A DNA stretch of 64,000 bases from Streptomyces albogriseolus (GTDB lineage Bacteria > Actinomycetota > Actinomycetes > Streptomycetales > Streptomycetaceae): assembly GCA_014650475.1 (NCBI GenBank), contig BMVA01000004.1, positions 1-64,000 of the forward strand. Direction: 5' to 3'. A program made the position numbers and the translations under genes. The number at the start of each line of letters is the position of its first letter. The first letter of the stretch is position 1. The notes beneath the pieces were generated by a model, which was not told the DNA's origin, did not search any database, and worked only from the letters and a program-made list of their open reading frames with translations. Below, one piece after another: positions 50,313 to 60,835 of this stretch.

Positions 50313-52009
50313 CAGCGGCCCTCCTGTTCCACCTTGGCTGCTTCCTGCACCATCGGGTCAATGTCGGTGGCGCCTGCCAAGCGTGCCGCCAGGTCGCGCA
50401 GTTCCTCGCTGTCGCTGTCGGCGATGTCCAGGGCGGAACCGGGGGTGAGGTTGTGGCGCATATTCCACAGGCCGTCGGCGATGCGGCGGCGTAGGTCCTC
50501 GGTGGCCTTCGCGATGTACAGGAGGGACTCCACGAGCGGCTCACTCTCCTGTTCCCGGCGGCCGCGCTCCAACAGGGCCTCGACGACGGCCTGCTGCTCC
50601 GTGACCGGGCGTGCCGTCACTTCCTGCTGCGCGCTGCGCCGGTGCGGCTCGGCCTGACCGGCGAGGTGGGAGACCCAGGTGACCTGCTCCTGGGTGAGGG
50701 ACGCAGCCGCAGTGAGGCTCACGAGAGAAGCGGCCAGGCTGAGATAGGGGCCGATCGGGGCCGTGGTGAGGTCGGGTTCGGAAGCGGCCCAGTGCCTGCT
50801 CGCCTCACTGACCTGGTCCGGCCTGTCGTCACGTTCCCCCTTCCCCCATGCCTGCCAATGCTCAAGGAGTTCACTGCGCGGGACGTCCTGGAGTTTGACG
50901 AGGGTCTCGAAGTCCTTGCCGGGGCTGTCTTCCAGCAGCATGAGCTTGACGATCACCGAGGGGTCGATGCTGATGCCCTGGCTCTCCGCGATCCGGGTCC
51001 GCAGGGCGAACGCGTTGAGAAAGCGTTTGATGCTGCGCGGGCTTCCGGACCGGTCGGCAGACAGACCGGTGGCCAGCCGGCTGGCCAGAGCGAGCGAGGC
51101 CCCGTCGGGCTGCCACGGAAGACTCTGTAGATCCGACAGAACCGGCGACTGCCCAGCGGCCCGCCGCTGCTGGGCGTGCTCAACCAGCCGTGTGTAGTGC
51201 TCCGGCGAGCACTGGTGGGCCGAAAGCAGCAGAGTGATGAAGGTGGCCGCCTCGTCGGCGCCGATCCGCGGCAGCGACAGGGGCACCTGGACGATCTTCT
51301 CCAGATAGCGGTGGGCGAACCGCTCCCCCCTGCCCGTGGCGTCCAGACTGGCCGCGATCGACTCGCGCACCATGTCCTGGTCCGCCGCTAGGACGAACGC
51401 GACCTTCTCGACGGACAGGAACAGCTTGATGGCCTCCAGCGTGGCCATCACCGCGTCGGGCAAACAGCGGTCCAGATCGTCGACCAGCACGACCAGACGC
51501 TTCAGCTGCGTCAAGTCCCTGAGCAGGCAGGCGAACTCCTCCCGGAAGCCCGCCAGGCTCCTGGCATCGCTCTTCGAACGCGGCGTGAGGGCCTCGACCA
51601 AGTCCTCGGACTGGGCGACCAGCGATCCCCTCGCCATACTGACCGCAACACGTGACCAGCTCACACGCTCAAGAAGCCCATTGATCTTCTCTGGCAGGCC
51701 CTCCTGCGCCCCGTAGGCCGACAGAATATCCTGCAGGACTTCACCGATGACGCCACCGCGCACATCGAACTGGTCGTCGAACTCCCAGGGATCGAGACGG
51801 ATCACCCGGTACCCGTCTCGCCCGTCCAGCTCCTCATGCAAAAGCCGCAGCACCGTCGACTTCCCGCCGCCCCAGGGCGCAGCGATCCCGATCGTCACCG
51901 GGTCCAGATACGGGATTTCGAGCGTGGCCACCACCGTGTGGACGATGGATGCGAAGCCCAGCAGGTCCACACCCGTGGGATTGTCGTCCCACAGTCTCAT
52001 GTCGCTCAT
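50312..52009 (-). CDS. qatA: QatA, KAP-family P-loop ATPase of the Qat system
   Basis: A 565-residue KAP NTPase. Walker A is APWGGGKSTVLRLL (about residue 45), Walker B RLVVLVDDLDRCLPD (about residue 165), and RSIKRFLNAF is the typical KAP arginine segment (about residue 315). The ATG start is 52009; a longer frame to 52162 lacks a ribosome site. First gene of the operon, divergent from the kinase fusion at 52500. Confidence 0.92.
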   Translation of the reverse strand: MSDMRLWDDNPTGVDLLGFASIVHTVVATLEIPYLDPVTIGIAAPWGGGKSTVLRLLHEELDGRDGYRVIRLDPWEFDDQFDVRGGVIGEVLQDILSAYGAQEGLPEKINGLLERVSWSRVAVSMARGSLVAQSEDLVEALTPRSKSDARSLAGFREEFACLLRDLTQLKRLVVLVDDLDRCLPDAVMATLEAIKLFLSVEKVAFVLAADQDMVRESIAASLDATGRGERFAHRYLEKIVQVPLSLPRIGADEAATFITLLLSAHQCSPEHYTRLVEHAQQRRAAGQSPVLSDLQSLPWQPDGASLALASRLATGLSADRSGSPRSIKRFLNAFALRTRIAESQGISIDPSVIVKLMLLEDSPGKDFETLVKLQDVPRSELLEHWQAWGKGERDDRPDQVSEASRHWAASEPDLTTAPIGPYLSLAASLVSLTAAASLTQEQVTWVSHLAGQAEPHRRSAQQEVTARPVTEQQAVVEALLERGRREQESEPLVESLLYIAKATEDLRRRIADGLWNMRHNLTPGSALDIADSDSEELRDLAARLAGATDIDPMVQEAAKVEQEGR

Positions 52010-52499
52010 CACACGCCCCCCAGCCCGCTGCAATGCTCCGCCGACGCCGCGCGCACAGCGCAATCGGTGATCGGGCGGTCGGCCAAACGGCCGCTGCATG
52101 TACCGTCGGCCCCGGGCCGTCAACGCCCCAGCGTCACCCGAGAGCGGACACCCCGACCGCATCGCGCGGCGACTCCCCTTCGACCGTCATACTTACCACA
52201 ACAGTAGCAATGACCACAGCAGCTGACATACTGCAACAAACACTTCCCCCTGTCACAGGATCACTCCGTACCCTCCCGGCGCCGACACCATAAGCGCCAC
52301 ATCGCGTCCCCCGCTTCACGCACCGGCACCCAGGGCCTTCGACGTGGTACGGCACTATCGCAGGTGTGTCGCGTCAGGTAAGGGCGAACCTGCGCCCGCC
52401 TGGAAGCGGCACCGAACTGCCGAGCGACCGGACTTCCAGTGGACGCCCCGGCGATACGCTGGAGAGCCACAACCAGCCTCTCGCGTAGGAGACTTACCC
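52010..52499. promoter_or_regulatory. divergent intergenic region between qatA and the kinase fusion gene
   Basis: About 490 bases, with a stretch of lower GC around 52190-52260, must carry the promoters of both the qat operon (leftward) and the kinase gene (rightward). I could not define -10/-35 boxes with confidence. No gene is seen. Confidence 0.5.
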
Positions 52500-54557
52500 T
52501 TGCCGCAGCTCGCCTTCGTGCACACTTTCTGGACCGACTACGAGCAGTTGGACAAGCCCGTCCGGGCCGCGGTTCGCAAGGCGATGGCCAAGTTCCAGTC
52601 GCTGACGGTGGCCGAGCTGTACGCGGACAAGGGGCTGGGGTTGTCCGTCGCGCGCACGGCCCGTGATCCGCGGATGAGGACGATGCGCATCACGGCCTTC
52701 TGGAGGGGCGTGCTCCTCGCGCCCGACGACGGAAGTGAGACCTTTCTCCTCCTCAAGGTGTTGCCGCACGACGAGGCCCTGCAGTGGGCCGCCACCAGAC
52801 TCGCCTCTGTGAACTCCGCGATGGGAAAACTGGAGTTGCGGAACGTCGCGGCCATGGAGCAGCTGGTCACTTCGCGGCCCGCTTCCCACGCTCCGACGAC
52901 TCTCTTCGCTCGGTTCTCCGCCACCGAACTCGCAAAGCTGGGTATCGACGGCCAGACCCTGGAGGCCATCCGCACCATCGCGGACAGGGCACAGTTCGAC
53001 GCCTTCCAGCCACTACTTCCCGAGGACCAGAGCGAGGTGCTCCAGTACCTCGCGGAGGGGTTCGATCCTGCGGAGGTCTTCCAGAACGTCGTCGCTCCCC
53101 GGCAACCGGCTGACGCTAACTCGAAGGCTTCGACGAGCATCGCGGACGCCATCGCCCACACGAGCGACCGGATCACCCTCTTCTCGGAAGCCGGGGAGCT
53201 GGAGGAGCTCGCTGGCAAGCCGCTGGTCGCGCCAACGAGAGAGCTGGTAGGCCCATCCAGGCGGGGCGAGCGCCAGGATTACCGGTGTGAACGGCTGCCC
53301 CTCGCCGATGGCGGCCAGGCGGACGTCTTCAAGGCGGTGCATAAGCCGAGCGGCGAGGTCGTCATCCTCAAGAAGCTTAAGGACAAGTACCCGCCCAGAC
53401 GTCAAGTGGCCCGCATGCGACGGGAGATTGAATGCGGGCGCAGTCTGGTCGGGAATCCGCACGCGATGCCAGTCCTGGACTTCGATCCCAAGCACACCTG
53501 GTTCGTCATGCCGTACGCAGAGGCCACCGCCGAAAGCTGCCTAAAGGAATTCTCTGATGATGCGGCCCTGCGAGAGCTATTGGAATCCCTATGCTCGGTC
53601 CTCGCGGTGGCGCACCGTATCGGATGGATCCATCGGGACATCAAGCCGGCCAACGTCCTACGCCTGAACGGCCGCTGGGTTCTGGCGGACTGGGGGATCG
53701 TACGGCGGCCCCTGGGGCAGACAACCGATCCGCAGCGGACCCGCGTGGGGGTCTTCCTCGGCTCCGAGGGGTTCGCGGCACCTGAGCACTACAGCGACGC
53801 CCATCACGTGGGCCCCGCTGCCGACATCTACAGCCTGGGACAGCTCATCGGGTGGGCCGTAACGGGCGAGACACCCCTCGTGAACGTCCCATTGCTCCCC
53901 AAGTCGGGACCCTGGCGTGCGATCGTCCGGGAGGCGACCCAGAGGGACCCAGAGCGACGCCCAGCCACGGTGTCCGCCTTCCTCGACTTCGTCGCACATG
54001 AGCTGGACGGGCCGACGGAGCCCGTCGCCCTACGCGGCGAGCACCTCCAGGAGGAACTGTTCGCCGGGTCGACGGAAGCGGGGGCCGACCTCCTGACGCT
54101 GGCCGCTACGCATCCCGATGACACGGCTCTCTACTTCGACGTGCTGATCAAAATCCCCGTCGCCTCGATAATGACGGATCTGCTGGCCGACGCCGCTCGC
54201 GCGGTCGAGGTCGTGTCCGCGATGGCGACACTCTTCGGTTCGGACGTCTCCCACGGTTTCGAGCAACTCGACGCTACCGTCAGGTGGCTGGCCGGAATCG
54301 CCGAGGAGGCGGCCCGCGTAAGGGAGCTCGATCTCCTGGAAGCGTGCTGCGGTGGCGCGTTCGAATGGATCCCTCTCCTGGACGACCAGAGCGGCCAGGC
54401 CGAGGTCTTCTCCTGGTGGACGACCCTGAGCGCGGACGCCGCCAGCTCGGTGGCGGCGATGCTTCGACAGCATCCGGAGTGCGTGACGTACTTCGGTCAC
54501 CTGGCGCACGACATCCGCGTCGACCACCGGATTCGCGCGGCCATCGCCCAGCAGTAG
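52500..54557 (+). CDS. RelE-like domain fused to a Ser/Thr protein kinase
   Basis: A 685-residue cytoplasmic protein. Residues 1-100 (FVHTFWTDYEQLDKPVRAAV ... DPRMRTMRITAFWRGVLLAP ... LLLKVLPHDEALQWA) resemble the RelE/ParE-type domain found fused to UvrD-like helicases. Residues 265-510 are a kinase: GGQADVFKA, VVILKKL (ATP lysine), IHRDIKPANVL, LADWG in place of DFG, and FAAPEHYS. A helical tail follows. TTG 52500 comes eight bases after AGGAG; a frame to 52344 has no ribosome site. Divergent from qatA, so a defence role is plausible. Confidence 0.75.
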   Translation: MPQLAFVHTFWTDYEQLDKPVRAAVRKAMAKFQSLTVAELYADKGLGLSVARTARDPRMRTMRITAFWRGVLLAPDDGSETFLLLKVLPHDEALQWAATRLASVNSAMGKLELRNVAAMEQLVTSRPASHAPTTLFARFSATELAKLGIDGQTLEAIRTIADRAQFDAFQPLLPEDQSEVLQYLAEGFDPAEVFQNVVAPRQPADANSKASTSIADAIAHTSDRITLFSEAGELEELAGKPLVAPTRELVGPSRRGERQDYRCERLPLADGGQADVFKAVHKPSGEVVILKKLKDKYPPRRQVARMRREIECGRSLVGNPHAMPVLDFDPKHTWFVMPYAEATAESCLKEFSDDAALRELLESLCSVLAVAHRIGWIHRDIKPANVLRLNGRWVLADWGIVRRPLGQTTDPQRTRVGVFLGSEGFAAPEHYSDAHHVGPAADIYSLGQLIGWAVTGETPLVNVPLLPKSGPWRAIVREATQRDPERRPATVSAFLDFVAHELDGPTEPVALRGEHLQEELFAGSTEAGADLLTLAATHPDDTALYFDVLIKIPVASIMTDLLADAARAVEVVSAMATLFGSDVSHGFEQLDATVRWLAGIAEEAARVRELDLLEACCGGAFEWIPLLDDQSGQAEVFSWWTTLSADAASSVAAMLRQHPECVTYFGHLAHDIRVDHRIRAAIAQQ

Positions 54558-54729
54558 ACCGGTACGGCAGTGCCCAGGATCTTCCAAGCAGATCTCGTAG
54601 TAGTGGCGAGCGAGAGTGAGCGTCGGCACCAGACTCGTTTGGGGCCGATAGGGTTTCGGGGCAGGTTGGGAGGCTCCGACTCTTGCGTCCGCGATGTTGC
54701 GTTGTCGGCCTCCAGGCAGCGACGGCTTA

Positions 54730-55594
54730 GACCGTGTCCTACGTGGTGAGGCGTCGTTGTTTCGTTCATGGGGCGGGGTACGTGGAGTTGGATTGTTCCG
54801 GACGGGTTGTGGGAGATCGCGAAGCCGCTGATCCCGCCGTCGAAGGTGCGGCCGCAGGGCGGCGGAACACAGGACACGCCTGATGAGACGCTGTTCGCCG
54901 CGATCATCTACGTCCTGGTGTCCGGCTGCGCCTGGCGTGCGTTGCCGCCCTGCTTCGGCGTCTCGAAGTCGACCGCCCATCGGCGGTTCCTGATCTGGTC
55001 GAGAGCCGGTGTCTGGGGGCGGTTGCACGAGGCCGTGCTGCATCGGCTCGACGACGCCGGCCTCCTCGACGTCACCCGCGTCGTGCTCGACACCGCCCAC
55101 GTGAGGGCGAAAAAGGGGGCGAACACACAGGTCCGAGCCCCGTGGATCGGGGCAAGCCGGGTTCCAAGATGCACATCCTGTCGGACACGAACGGACTGCC
55201 CCTCCTCGTCGGCGTCTCGGCCGGCAACATCCACGACAGCGAAGGTCTGAAGCCGATGGTGGAGGGTCACCAAACGAGACACGACCCCTACCGCGGCCGG
55301 TACTTCAAGCCCCAGCGCCTGCATGCGGACAAAGCCTACGACCGGGCCGACCTGCGCAGATGGCTCCGGGGCAAGCGGATCGGCGTGCGCATCGCCCGCA
55401 AGGGCATCGAGTCCAGCGAACGATTAGGGCGTCGCCGCTGGGTCATCGAGCGGACGATGTCCTGGCTGTCCGGCTACCGCCGCCTGAGTCCTCGCTACGA
55501 GCGAGATCCCCGCAACTACCTGGCCTTTCTCGGACTCGCCGCCACCCTGTGCTGCTACAAGCGGCTCGTCCGCCTCACCACGTAGGACACGGTC
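54730..55594. mobile_element. IS5-family insertion sequence (865 bp, complete)
   Basis: Perfect 24-bp terminal inverted repeats (54730-54753, starting GACCGTGTCCTACG, and 55571-55594) are flanked by a TTA duplication (54727-54729 and 55595-55597). It carries one transposase in two overlapping frames. It interrupts an IS110 remnant to its right, and perfect ends point to a recent insertion. Confidence 0.93.
54768..55585 (+). CDS. IS5-family transposase, two frames joined by -1 frameshift
   Basis: Frame 1 (ATG 54768) encodes the N-terminal part (VSGCAWRALPPCFGVSKSTA ... VVLDTAHVRAKKG, first Asp). Frame 2, from about 55113 to 55585, encodes KMHILSDTNGLPL, LHADKAYD (second Asp) and RRWVIERTMSWL (Glu). 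The switch is at GCGAAAAAGGGGG (about 55108-55120), where a -1 slip joins them exactly, as in other IS5-group transposases made by programmed frameshifting. Confidence 0.88.
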
Positions 55595-55597
55595 TTA

Positions 55598-55992
55598 GTA
55601 CGCCTGGGCTGCGGGGATCGACGCGTAGGCGAGTGAACACGATGCGGTGCAGGGCGGCGTTGGCCCGATGGTCGCCGCCGTAGTTAAGCCGACGCGTACT
55701 CCGCCGGCCGGAGGAGCACTCGATGGGGCTGGCTCCGTAAAGGGCAGCAAAAGACGCCTCGGTGCTCAGTCGCTCGTGATTATCCCGCATGGTCATCAGG
55801 AGAGTGACGGCGCTGTCCGAACACATGCCCGCCGGCGCGAGCAGCTGTGGGGCGTGACGTTCGACGAGCCGGGTCAGGCGTCGATTTCTCCGCCACCGTC
55901 GAGTGGGCCGAGGGTCGCGCAGGTGCGGAAAAGCTCGGCATTTCCCAGGCTGGACATTCGTTCCCGCAGGAAGGAGTCTGCACGACGATGCC
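55598..55992 (-). pseudogene. IS110 transposase remnant with internal deletion
   Basis: Matches the C-terminal part of the intact IS110 transposase (SAVTLLMTMRDNHERLSTE ... SSGRRSTRRLNYGGD), then skips about 80 bases and resumes with similarity to 44120-44210. Its 3' part is cut off by the IS5 insertion. Same orientation as the intact IS110 copy. Confidence 0.85.
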
Positions 55993-55999
55993 TGATTCT

Positions 56000-56455
56000 T
56001 CAGGACGAAGCTTCTACCGGTGGGCGCACCATGTCACCGGGGTAACTGTGATCCTCTGAAATTTCGTCGGATTCAGGGACGTATGTAAATCCGAGCTTAA
56101 GCCAGACTCCGTACAGCTCCCGGTCCCACGCAGACAAGATGATCTCTTGATCGGGCACCCGAGCGAACAACTCATCGACCAAGGCTCGTGCCACGCCCCT
56201 TTGTCGGAACTCGGGAGAAACGTGGAGCTTATAAAGCCTGACGTAGCCGGGCTCGCCGCCTGCCGCGCGCTGCAGACTTGAGTGAAGCCATCCCATACGC
56301 ACGCCTTGGTCGAAATCCTCTGCGATCAGAGCGTGCAGCGCCTCAGCCAGGGAGGCGGCCCCCTCCTGCTTCTCGACGGTGACCGTCCAGCCCTCGGTGT
56401 TGTTGCTCATCCATTTGACGTCCGCTGGATGAGCGTCCCGGACCCTGATCTTCAT
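56000..56455 (-). CDS. GNAT-family N-acetyltransferase
   Basis: A 151-residue acetyltransferase. LYKLHVSPEFRQRGVARALV is the acetyl-CoA-binding motif A (RQRGVA), and LSAWDRELYGVWLKLGFTYV is motif B. The substrate is unknown. ATG 56455. It stands alone between an IS remnant and a possible small gene. Confidence 0.88.
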   Translation of the reverse strand: MKIRVRDAHPADVKWMSNNTEGWTVTVEKQEGAASLAEALHALIAEDFDQGVRMGWLHSSLQRAAGGEPGYVRLYKLHVSPEFRQRGVARALVDELFARVPDQEIILSAWDRELYGVWLKLGFTYVPESDEISEDHSYPGDMVRPPVEASS

Positions 56456-56479
56456 GCTTCGTAGCCTACGACTGCATTT

Positions 56480-56803
56480 TTAGTGGGCATCATGGCCGTG
56501 TGAGCCTGACCTCAGATGATCATCCGTGGTCTCGGACAGAACGGCACGGCCTCGTCGCACCCAATGTCGGATGTCGTCGATCGCGCTGAGCGCCGCTTCA
56601 CGGCCGAGCTCGCGCGTGGCGACGTGGTCGATCTCCGAGAGCAGCGGCGGGGACATCACCAGGAGCCCCGCAGCCATGATGGCTTCGTTTGACGCACGCA
56701 CGCTGCCCCCCGCGATCGCCCCAGCGTGCCTGCGGTATCGCCGTACCGTCCACCGATTGCGCTCCGCCCGTTGACGCACGCCCGGGACGCACTCCCGGCT
56801 CAC
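56480..56803 (-). CDS. possible hypothetical protein
   Basis: Up to 107 residues. The C-terminal 65 (EAIMAAGLLVMSPPLLSEID ... AIDDIRHWVRRGRAVL) have credible helical character; the first 40 are Arg-rich and may be outside the true gene. Same strand as the GNAT gene, 24 bases away. Unrecognised; may be a remnant. Confidence 0.35.
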   Translation of the reverse strand: MSRECVPGVRQRAERNRWTVRRYRRHAGAIAGGSVRASNEAIMAAGLLVMSPPLLSEIDHVATRELGREAALSAIDDIRHWVRRGRAVLSETTDDHLRSGSHGHDAH

Positions 56804-56942
56804 GGCTCCAACCCAGCTCCGTACGCGCAGCCTTGCCAGCTTGTCACCAATCTACCTACATCCACTGGTGTTTGCTGCTTGAGATGTCATGGGCATTCTT
56901 TATGGGTCTGATCGTCGGCGTGGGTGCAACCTTGGGGGGCCG

Positions 56943-59900
56943 ATGGCAAGAGGGGACGTCTGGGCGGGAAAGGGCACGACCGGATCGGTCGCGGACCTCG
57001 TCGCCCAGTTCGGCGAGGAGGTCAGGGCCAAGCTGCAAGGTCCCGCAGGGGCGGTCAGCAGTAAGGAGGACAGCCTGACCGCGCCGGTGGAGCATCTGCT
57101 GCGCGGCATGGCCTCACGGCAACGCCTCAAGCTCATCGTCCACGGTCAGAGTCGCATCAAGGAACTCGGGATCCGGCCCGACTTCGCCATCGCCTGCGGC
57201 GGCAGGACCCTAGGGCACGTCGAGCTGAAGCAGCCGGGCTCGGGGGCCGATCCGGAGAAGTGGTCTGTGAGGAGCCACGACCGCAAGCAGTGGGAGAAGA
57301 TCAAGGCACTCCACAATGTGCTGTACACCGACGGATACCAGTGGGCGGTCTACCGTTTCGGCGTACAGGTCGGCCCGACCGGAATCCTGGTCGGAGACCT
57401 CGATTCCGGTAGTCGGCAACTCGTCGTCGCGGACACCGGGTTCGAGCGTGCCCTCACGCACTTCTTCCTGCCGGCGCCCATCGTCCACGACAGCATCAAC
57501 GAACTGGTCAAGCGCATCGCAGGAATCTGCGCCCTGTTGCGTGACGAGGTCACCGAGCGTCTCACCCGCGAGGAGCACGGGGAGGCTGACGCTGCGTTCT
57601 CGATCCTGGCCGACAACTGGAAGGACCTGCTCTTTCCCGATGCTCGCCCGGAGGAGTTCGCGGACCAATACAGTCAGACGCTGACGTTTGCCATGCTGCT
57701 GGCTCGCCTTGAGCACATTGATCTGGGCAGGCTCACGCTTCCCGAGGTCGCGATCCGACTGGGCAAGCGGCATTCCTTGATGGGCAAGGCGCTCGCGGTG
57801 CTGACGGACGACGCCCTCGACGATCTGCGGGGCATCATCGACCCGCTGATCGACGTCTTATCGGCCGTCGACCCCGAGATGTTCAAGGACGAGACCGGAG
57901 ACGCCTATCTCCACCTGTACGAGGGCTTTCTGGGCGCCTACGACCCGGAACTGCGACGGCGGACGGGTACTTACTACACGGCCGGCGAGGTCGTCCGCTT
58001 CATGGTCGGCTTCACCGACGAGGTGCTGCGTGACCGGCTCGGCCAGGAGGACGGCTACGGAAGCGAGGACGTCACCGTCGTCGATCCTGCCATGGGCACA
58101 GGGACCTTCCTCATCAACATCATCGACCATGTCGCCAAGTCCCTGTCACTGAAGCACGGAAGCACGCTCAAGTCCGGGCTTCTCCGGGAACTCTCGGGCC
58201 GACTGGTCGGGCTGGAGAAACAGACCGGGCCGTACGCCGTCGCCGAACTCCGTGTGCACCACGCCTTCCGGTCCCACGACGCCGACATCACGCGCCGCCC
58301 GCCAAGGCTTCTGGTGGCCGACACACTCGACGATCCCGCCGTCGAGCACCACCTCGGCTTCATGTACGAGGCTATCGCCCGCCACCGCCGAATGGCGAAC
58401 AAGATCAAGGCGGACGAGAAGGTGATGGTGGTCATCGGCAATCCGCCCTACCTGCGGGGCGCGAGACAGTCGGGCGTCGGACGCTGGGTCACCGAGGGCA
58501 ACCCGAACGGCCAGGGCCCGATCCTCGCCCGCTTCCACCCAGAGGACAACGGACGCGTCGGATACGCCCTCGACAACCTCTACGTCTACTTCTGGGCGTG
58601 GTCCACCTGGAAGGTCTTCGACCAGTTGACCGCCTCGGGAACACCGAAGGCCCCCAGCGGGATCGTCGCCCTCATCACCAACTCCGGATACCTGGACAGC
58701 GAGGGCACGGCCGGCATGCGCCATTACCTTCGCGAGGCCGCCGACGAGGGCTGGGTCATCGGTCTCTCCCCCGAGGGCGCCTACTCCGACACGCGCACCC
58801 GAGTCTTCCAGGATGTCAAGCGGGAGATCTGCATCGCCGTCTTCGTCCGCCATGGCGCCCCGGACGCGGGTACACCGGCGCGCGTCTGGCGACTCGACGT
58901 CCCCGCGGGCACACGCGAGGAGAAATTCAACTGGCTGGAAGGGCTTGGCCTCGACGGTCATCGCGACGGAACCTCCTGGCAACTATGCCGCACACAGTGG
59001 ACCGCGCCTTTTCACGTCCTGTCCGACTCCGAGTGGTCGGCAATGCCACCGGTGGACGCCCTGCTGCCCTGGACGAGTTCCGGCAACAAGAACAACCGCA
59101 GCTGGCCCGTCTCACCCAGCCGGGACGTCCTGGAGAAACGGTGGCGTAGGCTCATCCAGGCTCCGGCAGACGCCAAAGCGGAGCTGATGAAGAGCACCGG
59201 AGACCGCCGTCCGGACAAGCTGGAACCACCACTGCCCGGCCAGCAGGAGACGGGCAGTCTTGCCGCAGAGAAAGAGAGGGTTCCAGTCATCGTCAAGTAC
59301 GGACGGATGACGTTCGACCGGCAGTACATCATCGCGGACCGAAGAGTAATCGACCGACCTCGGCCGGCCTTGTGGTTCGCCCACAACGACCAGCGCCAGA
59401 TCTACCTGTCCGAACTCCACACGGAATCAGGCCGTCCGGGGCCGGCGGTGAGTTTCACCGCCCTTCTGCCCGACATTCATCACTTCAAAGGCACCGAAGG
59501 CGGCCGCGTCGCCCCTCTTTACCGTCACCCCCACCAGGCTGAACCAAACGTCACCCCTGGCCTGCTGCGGCTGCTCACCAAGACGCACGGCGTGACGGTC
59601 ACCGCCGAGGACCTCTTCGCGTACATCGCGGGAACAGCCGGCCACAGCGGCTACACCCGCCGCTTCGCCGCGAACCTCGCCGAGCGCGGTGTCCGTATCC
59701 CTATAACACGCGACCCGGCTCTGTGGGCGGAGCTCGTGGAAGTGGGCAGGCGCACGGTGTGGATTCACACGTACGGCCAGCGCTTCGCATCCCACCACGA
59801 CAGTTCACCTGGCTCGTCCCCGAGGCTTCCCCCGGAGGAACAACCGGAATGCGTCGTCGTGATCGGAGAGGACGACGGGTTACCTGCGGACATCTCTTAC

Positions 59901-60320
59901 GACGCGTCCACGCGAACCCTCACGGTGGGTACGGGCTGCATACGTCCCGTGGCGCCGGAAGTCTGGGACTATCGGATCGGCGGGGTGCAGGTGATCCGCA
60001 AGTGGTTCAGCTTCCGCAAGCGGAAGCCAGACGTGGAACGACAGACCCCGTTGAACGACATCCTGCCCCCGACCTGGCCTGCCCGGTGGACCGTTGACCT
60101 GCTTGACCTCATCAACGCGCTCGGGCTCCTCGTAGCCCTCGAACCCCGACAGGCCCGGCTGCTGGACGCCGTGAGCAGCGGCCCGCTCATCACCACCGAC
60201 GACCTACGGGGCGAGGGCATCCTGCCCGTACCTGCCTACGCAACCAAGGAACCGAAACCGCCGCGGAAGTCTCGACGCGCCCCCGGCCCTGGTCAGGAGA
60301 GCCTCGACTTCTCGGACTGA
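56943..60320 (+). CDS. type ISP-like restriction-modification protein
   Basis: A 1125-residue single-chain protein. The N-terminus holds a PD-(D/E)XK nuclease-type segment ([11 protein letters not shown] ... HVELKQPG, about residues 75-97). The centre is an N6-adenine methylase (SAM motif [15 protein letters not shown], about 380; catalytic [10 protein letters not shown], about 499). The C-terminal 500 residues are the type ISP target-recognition part. No helicase domain is visible between nuclease and methylase, unlike LlaGI-type enzymes. ATG 56943 follows a G-rich ribosome site; ATG 56889 is an alternative. Self-contained defence gene. Confidence 0.9.
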   Translation: MARGDVWAGKGTTGSVADLVAQFGEEVRAKLQGPAGAVSSKEDSLTAPVEHLLRGMASRQRLKLIVHGQSRIKELGIRPDFAIACGGRTLGHVELKQPGSGADPEKWSVRSHDRKQWEKIKALHNVLYTDGYQWAVYRFGVQVGPTGILVGDLDSGSRQLVVADTGFERALTHFFLPAPIVHDSINELVKRIAGICALLRDEVTERLTREEHGEADAAFSILADNWKDLLFPDARPEEFADQYSQTLTFAMLLARLEHIDLGRLTLPEVAIRLGKRHSLMGKALAVLTDDALDDLRGIIDPLIDVLSAVDPEMFKDETGDAYLHLYEGFLGAYDPELRRRTGTYYTAGEVVRFMVGFTDEVLRDRLGQEDGYGSEDVTVVDPAMGTGTFLINIIDHVAKSLSLKHGSTLKSGLLRELSGRLVGLEKQTGPYAVAELRVHHAFRSHDADITRRPPRLLVADTLDDPAVEHHLGFMYEAIARHRRMANKIKADEKVMVVIGNPPYLRGARQSGVGRWVTEGNPNGQGPILARFHPEDNGRVGYALDNLYVYFWAWSTWKVFDQLTASGTPKAPSGIVALITNSGYLDSEGTAGMRHYLREAADEGWVIGLSPEGAYSDTRTRVFQDVKREICIAVFVRHGAPDAGTPARVWRLDVPAGTREEKFNWLEGLGLDGHRDGTSWQLCRTQWTAPFHVLSDSEWSAMPPVDALLPWTSSGNKNNRSWPVSPSRDVLEKRWRRLIQAPADAKAELMKSTGDRRPDKLEPPLPGQQETGSLAAEKERVPVIVKYGRMTFDRQYIIADRRVIDRPRPALWFAHNDQRQIYLSELHTESGRPGPAVSFTALLPDIHHFKGTEGGRVAPLYRHPHQAEPNVTPGLLRLLTKTHGVTVTAEDLFAYIAGTAGHSGYTRRFAANLAERGVRIPITRDPALWAELVEVGRRTVWIHTYGQRFASHHDSSPGSSPRLPPEEQPECVVVIGEDDGLPADISYDASTRTLTVGTGCIRPVAPEVWDYRIGGVQVIRKWFSFRKRKPDVERQTPLNDILPPTWPARWTVDLLDLINALGLLVALEPRQARLLDAVSSGPLITTDDLRGEGILPVPAYATKEPKPPRKSRRAPGPGQESLDFSD

Positions 60321-60376
60321 CACCCGCCCGGCCTGAGTGCCTGACGCCCGCAACATTAACGGAATACTGGCACGAT

Positions 60377-60408
60377 GACGCCCCGCCGCAGCAGGCCAGC
60401 GGGGCGTC
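60377..60408 (+). terminator. terminator after the restriction-modification gene
   Basis: Perfect 10-base-pair stem GACGCCCCGC / GCGGGGCGTC with a 12-base loop, 57 bases after the stop, followed by GTTGT. Confidence 0.75.
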
Positions 60409-60477
60409 GTTGTATCAGGTCCCCGCCTACGCAGGCCCCCCGCCGGAGCGATCCGACGGGAATCCTCACCACCCGAT

Positions 60478-60513
60478 TGGGCAGATCCGTGCTCGAGGAG
60501 GTGCTGTGCTCTC
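60478..60513 (-). pseudogene. scar of an IS110 transposase 5' end
   Basis: GATCCGTGCTCGAGGAGGTG and neighbours match the plus-strand sequence at the beginning of the intact IS110 transposase gene (about 44672-44700). Only about 35 bases remain. Same orientation as the other copies. Confidence 0.6.
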
Positions 60514-60835
60514 TGACGGAACCGGCTCTTTCGACGCATGTGCGAGTGCAATCGCAAAGTAGGCGCACCCCAGAACGTCACAGAGACACGGGCCGCATGA
60601 GACGCCGACCGCATCGTGCCCGACAGCGCAGCCGATTTCACGACGAGGCGCGCCGGAGCTCTCTGGTGCGGCTTCGTCGTCTCGCGGCCCACGCATAGCC
60701 CCCAGGCGGGGCCCACGCCGTATCACTCGTCTATCACACTGCAATCACTAACTGGGCGGACCCTCCGAGACCAGCAGGACCTGACCTGCTATTTCATGCC
60801 CGCGCTGGACTGGCGTAGACGCCCCTGGACGGTCT

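Noticed and set aside
52344..52499. N-terminal extension of the kinase fusion protein
   Set aside because: The extra 52 residues are Arg/Pro-rich without family character, and TTG 52500 has a strong AGGAG site.
54558..54729. Possible gene end left of the IS5 element
   Set aside because: A minus-strand frame here reads as protein-like only over a short stretch, with no start, stop context or family I can name.
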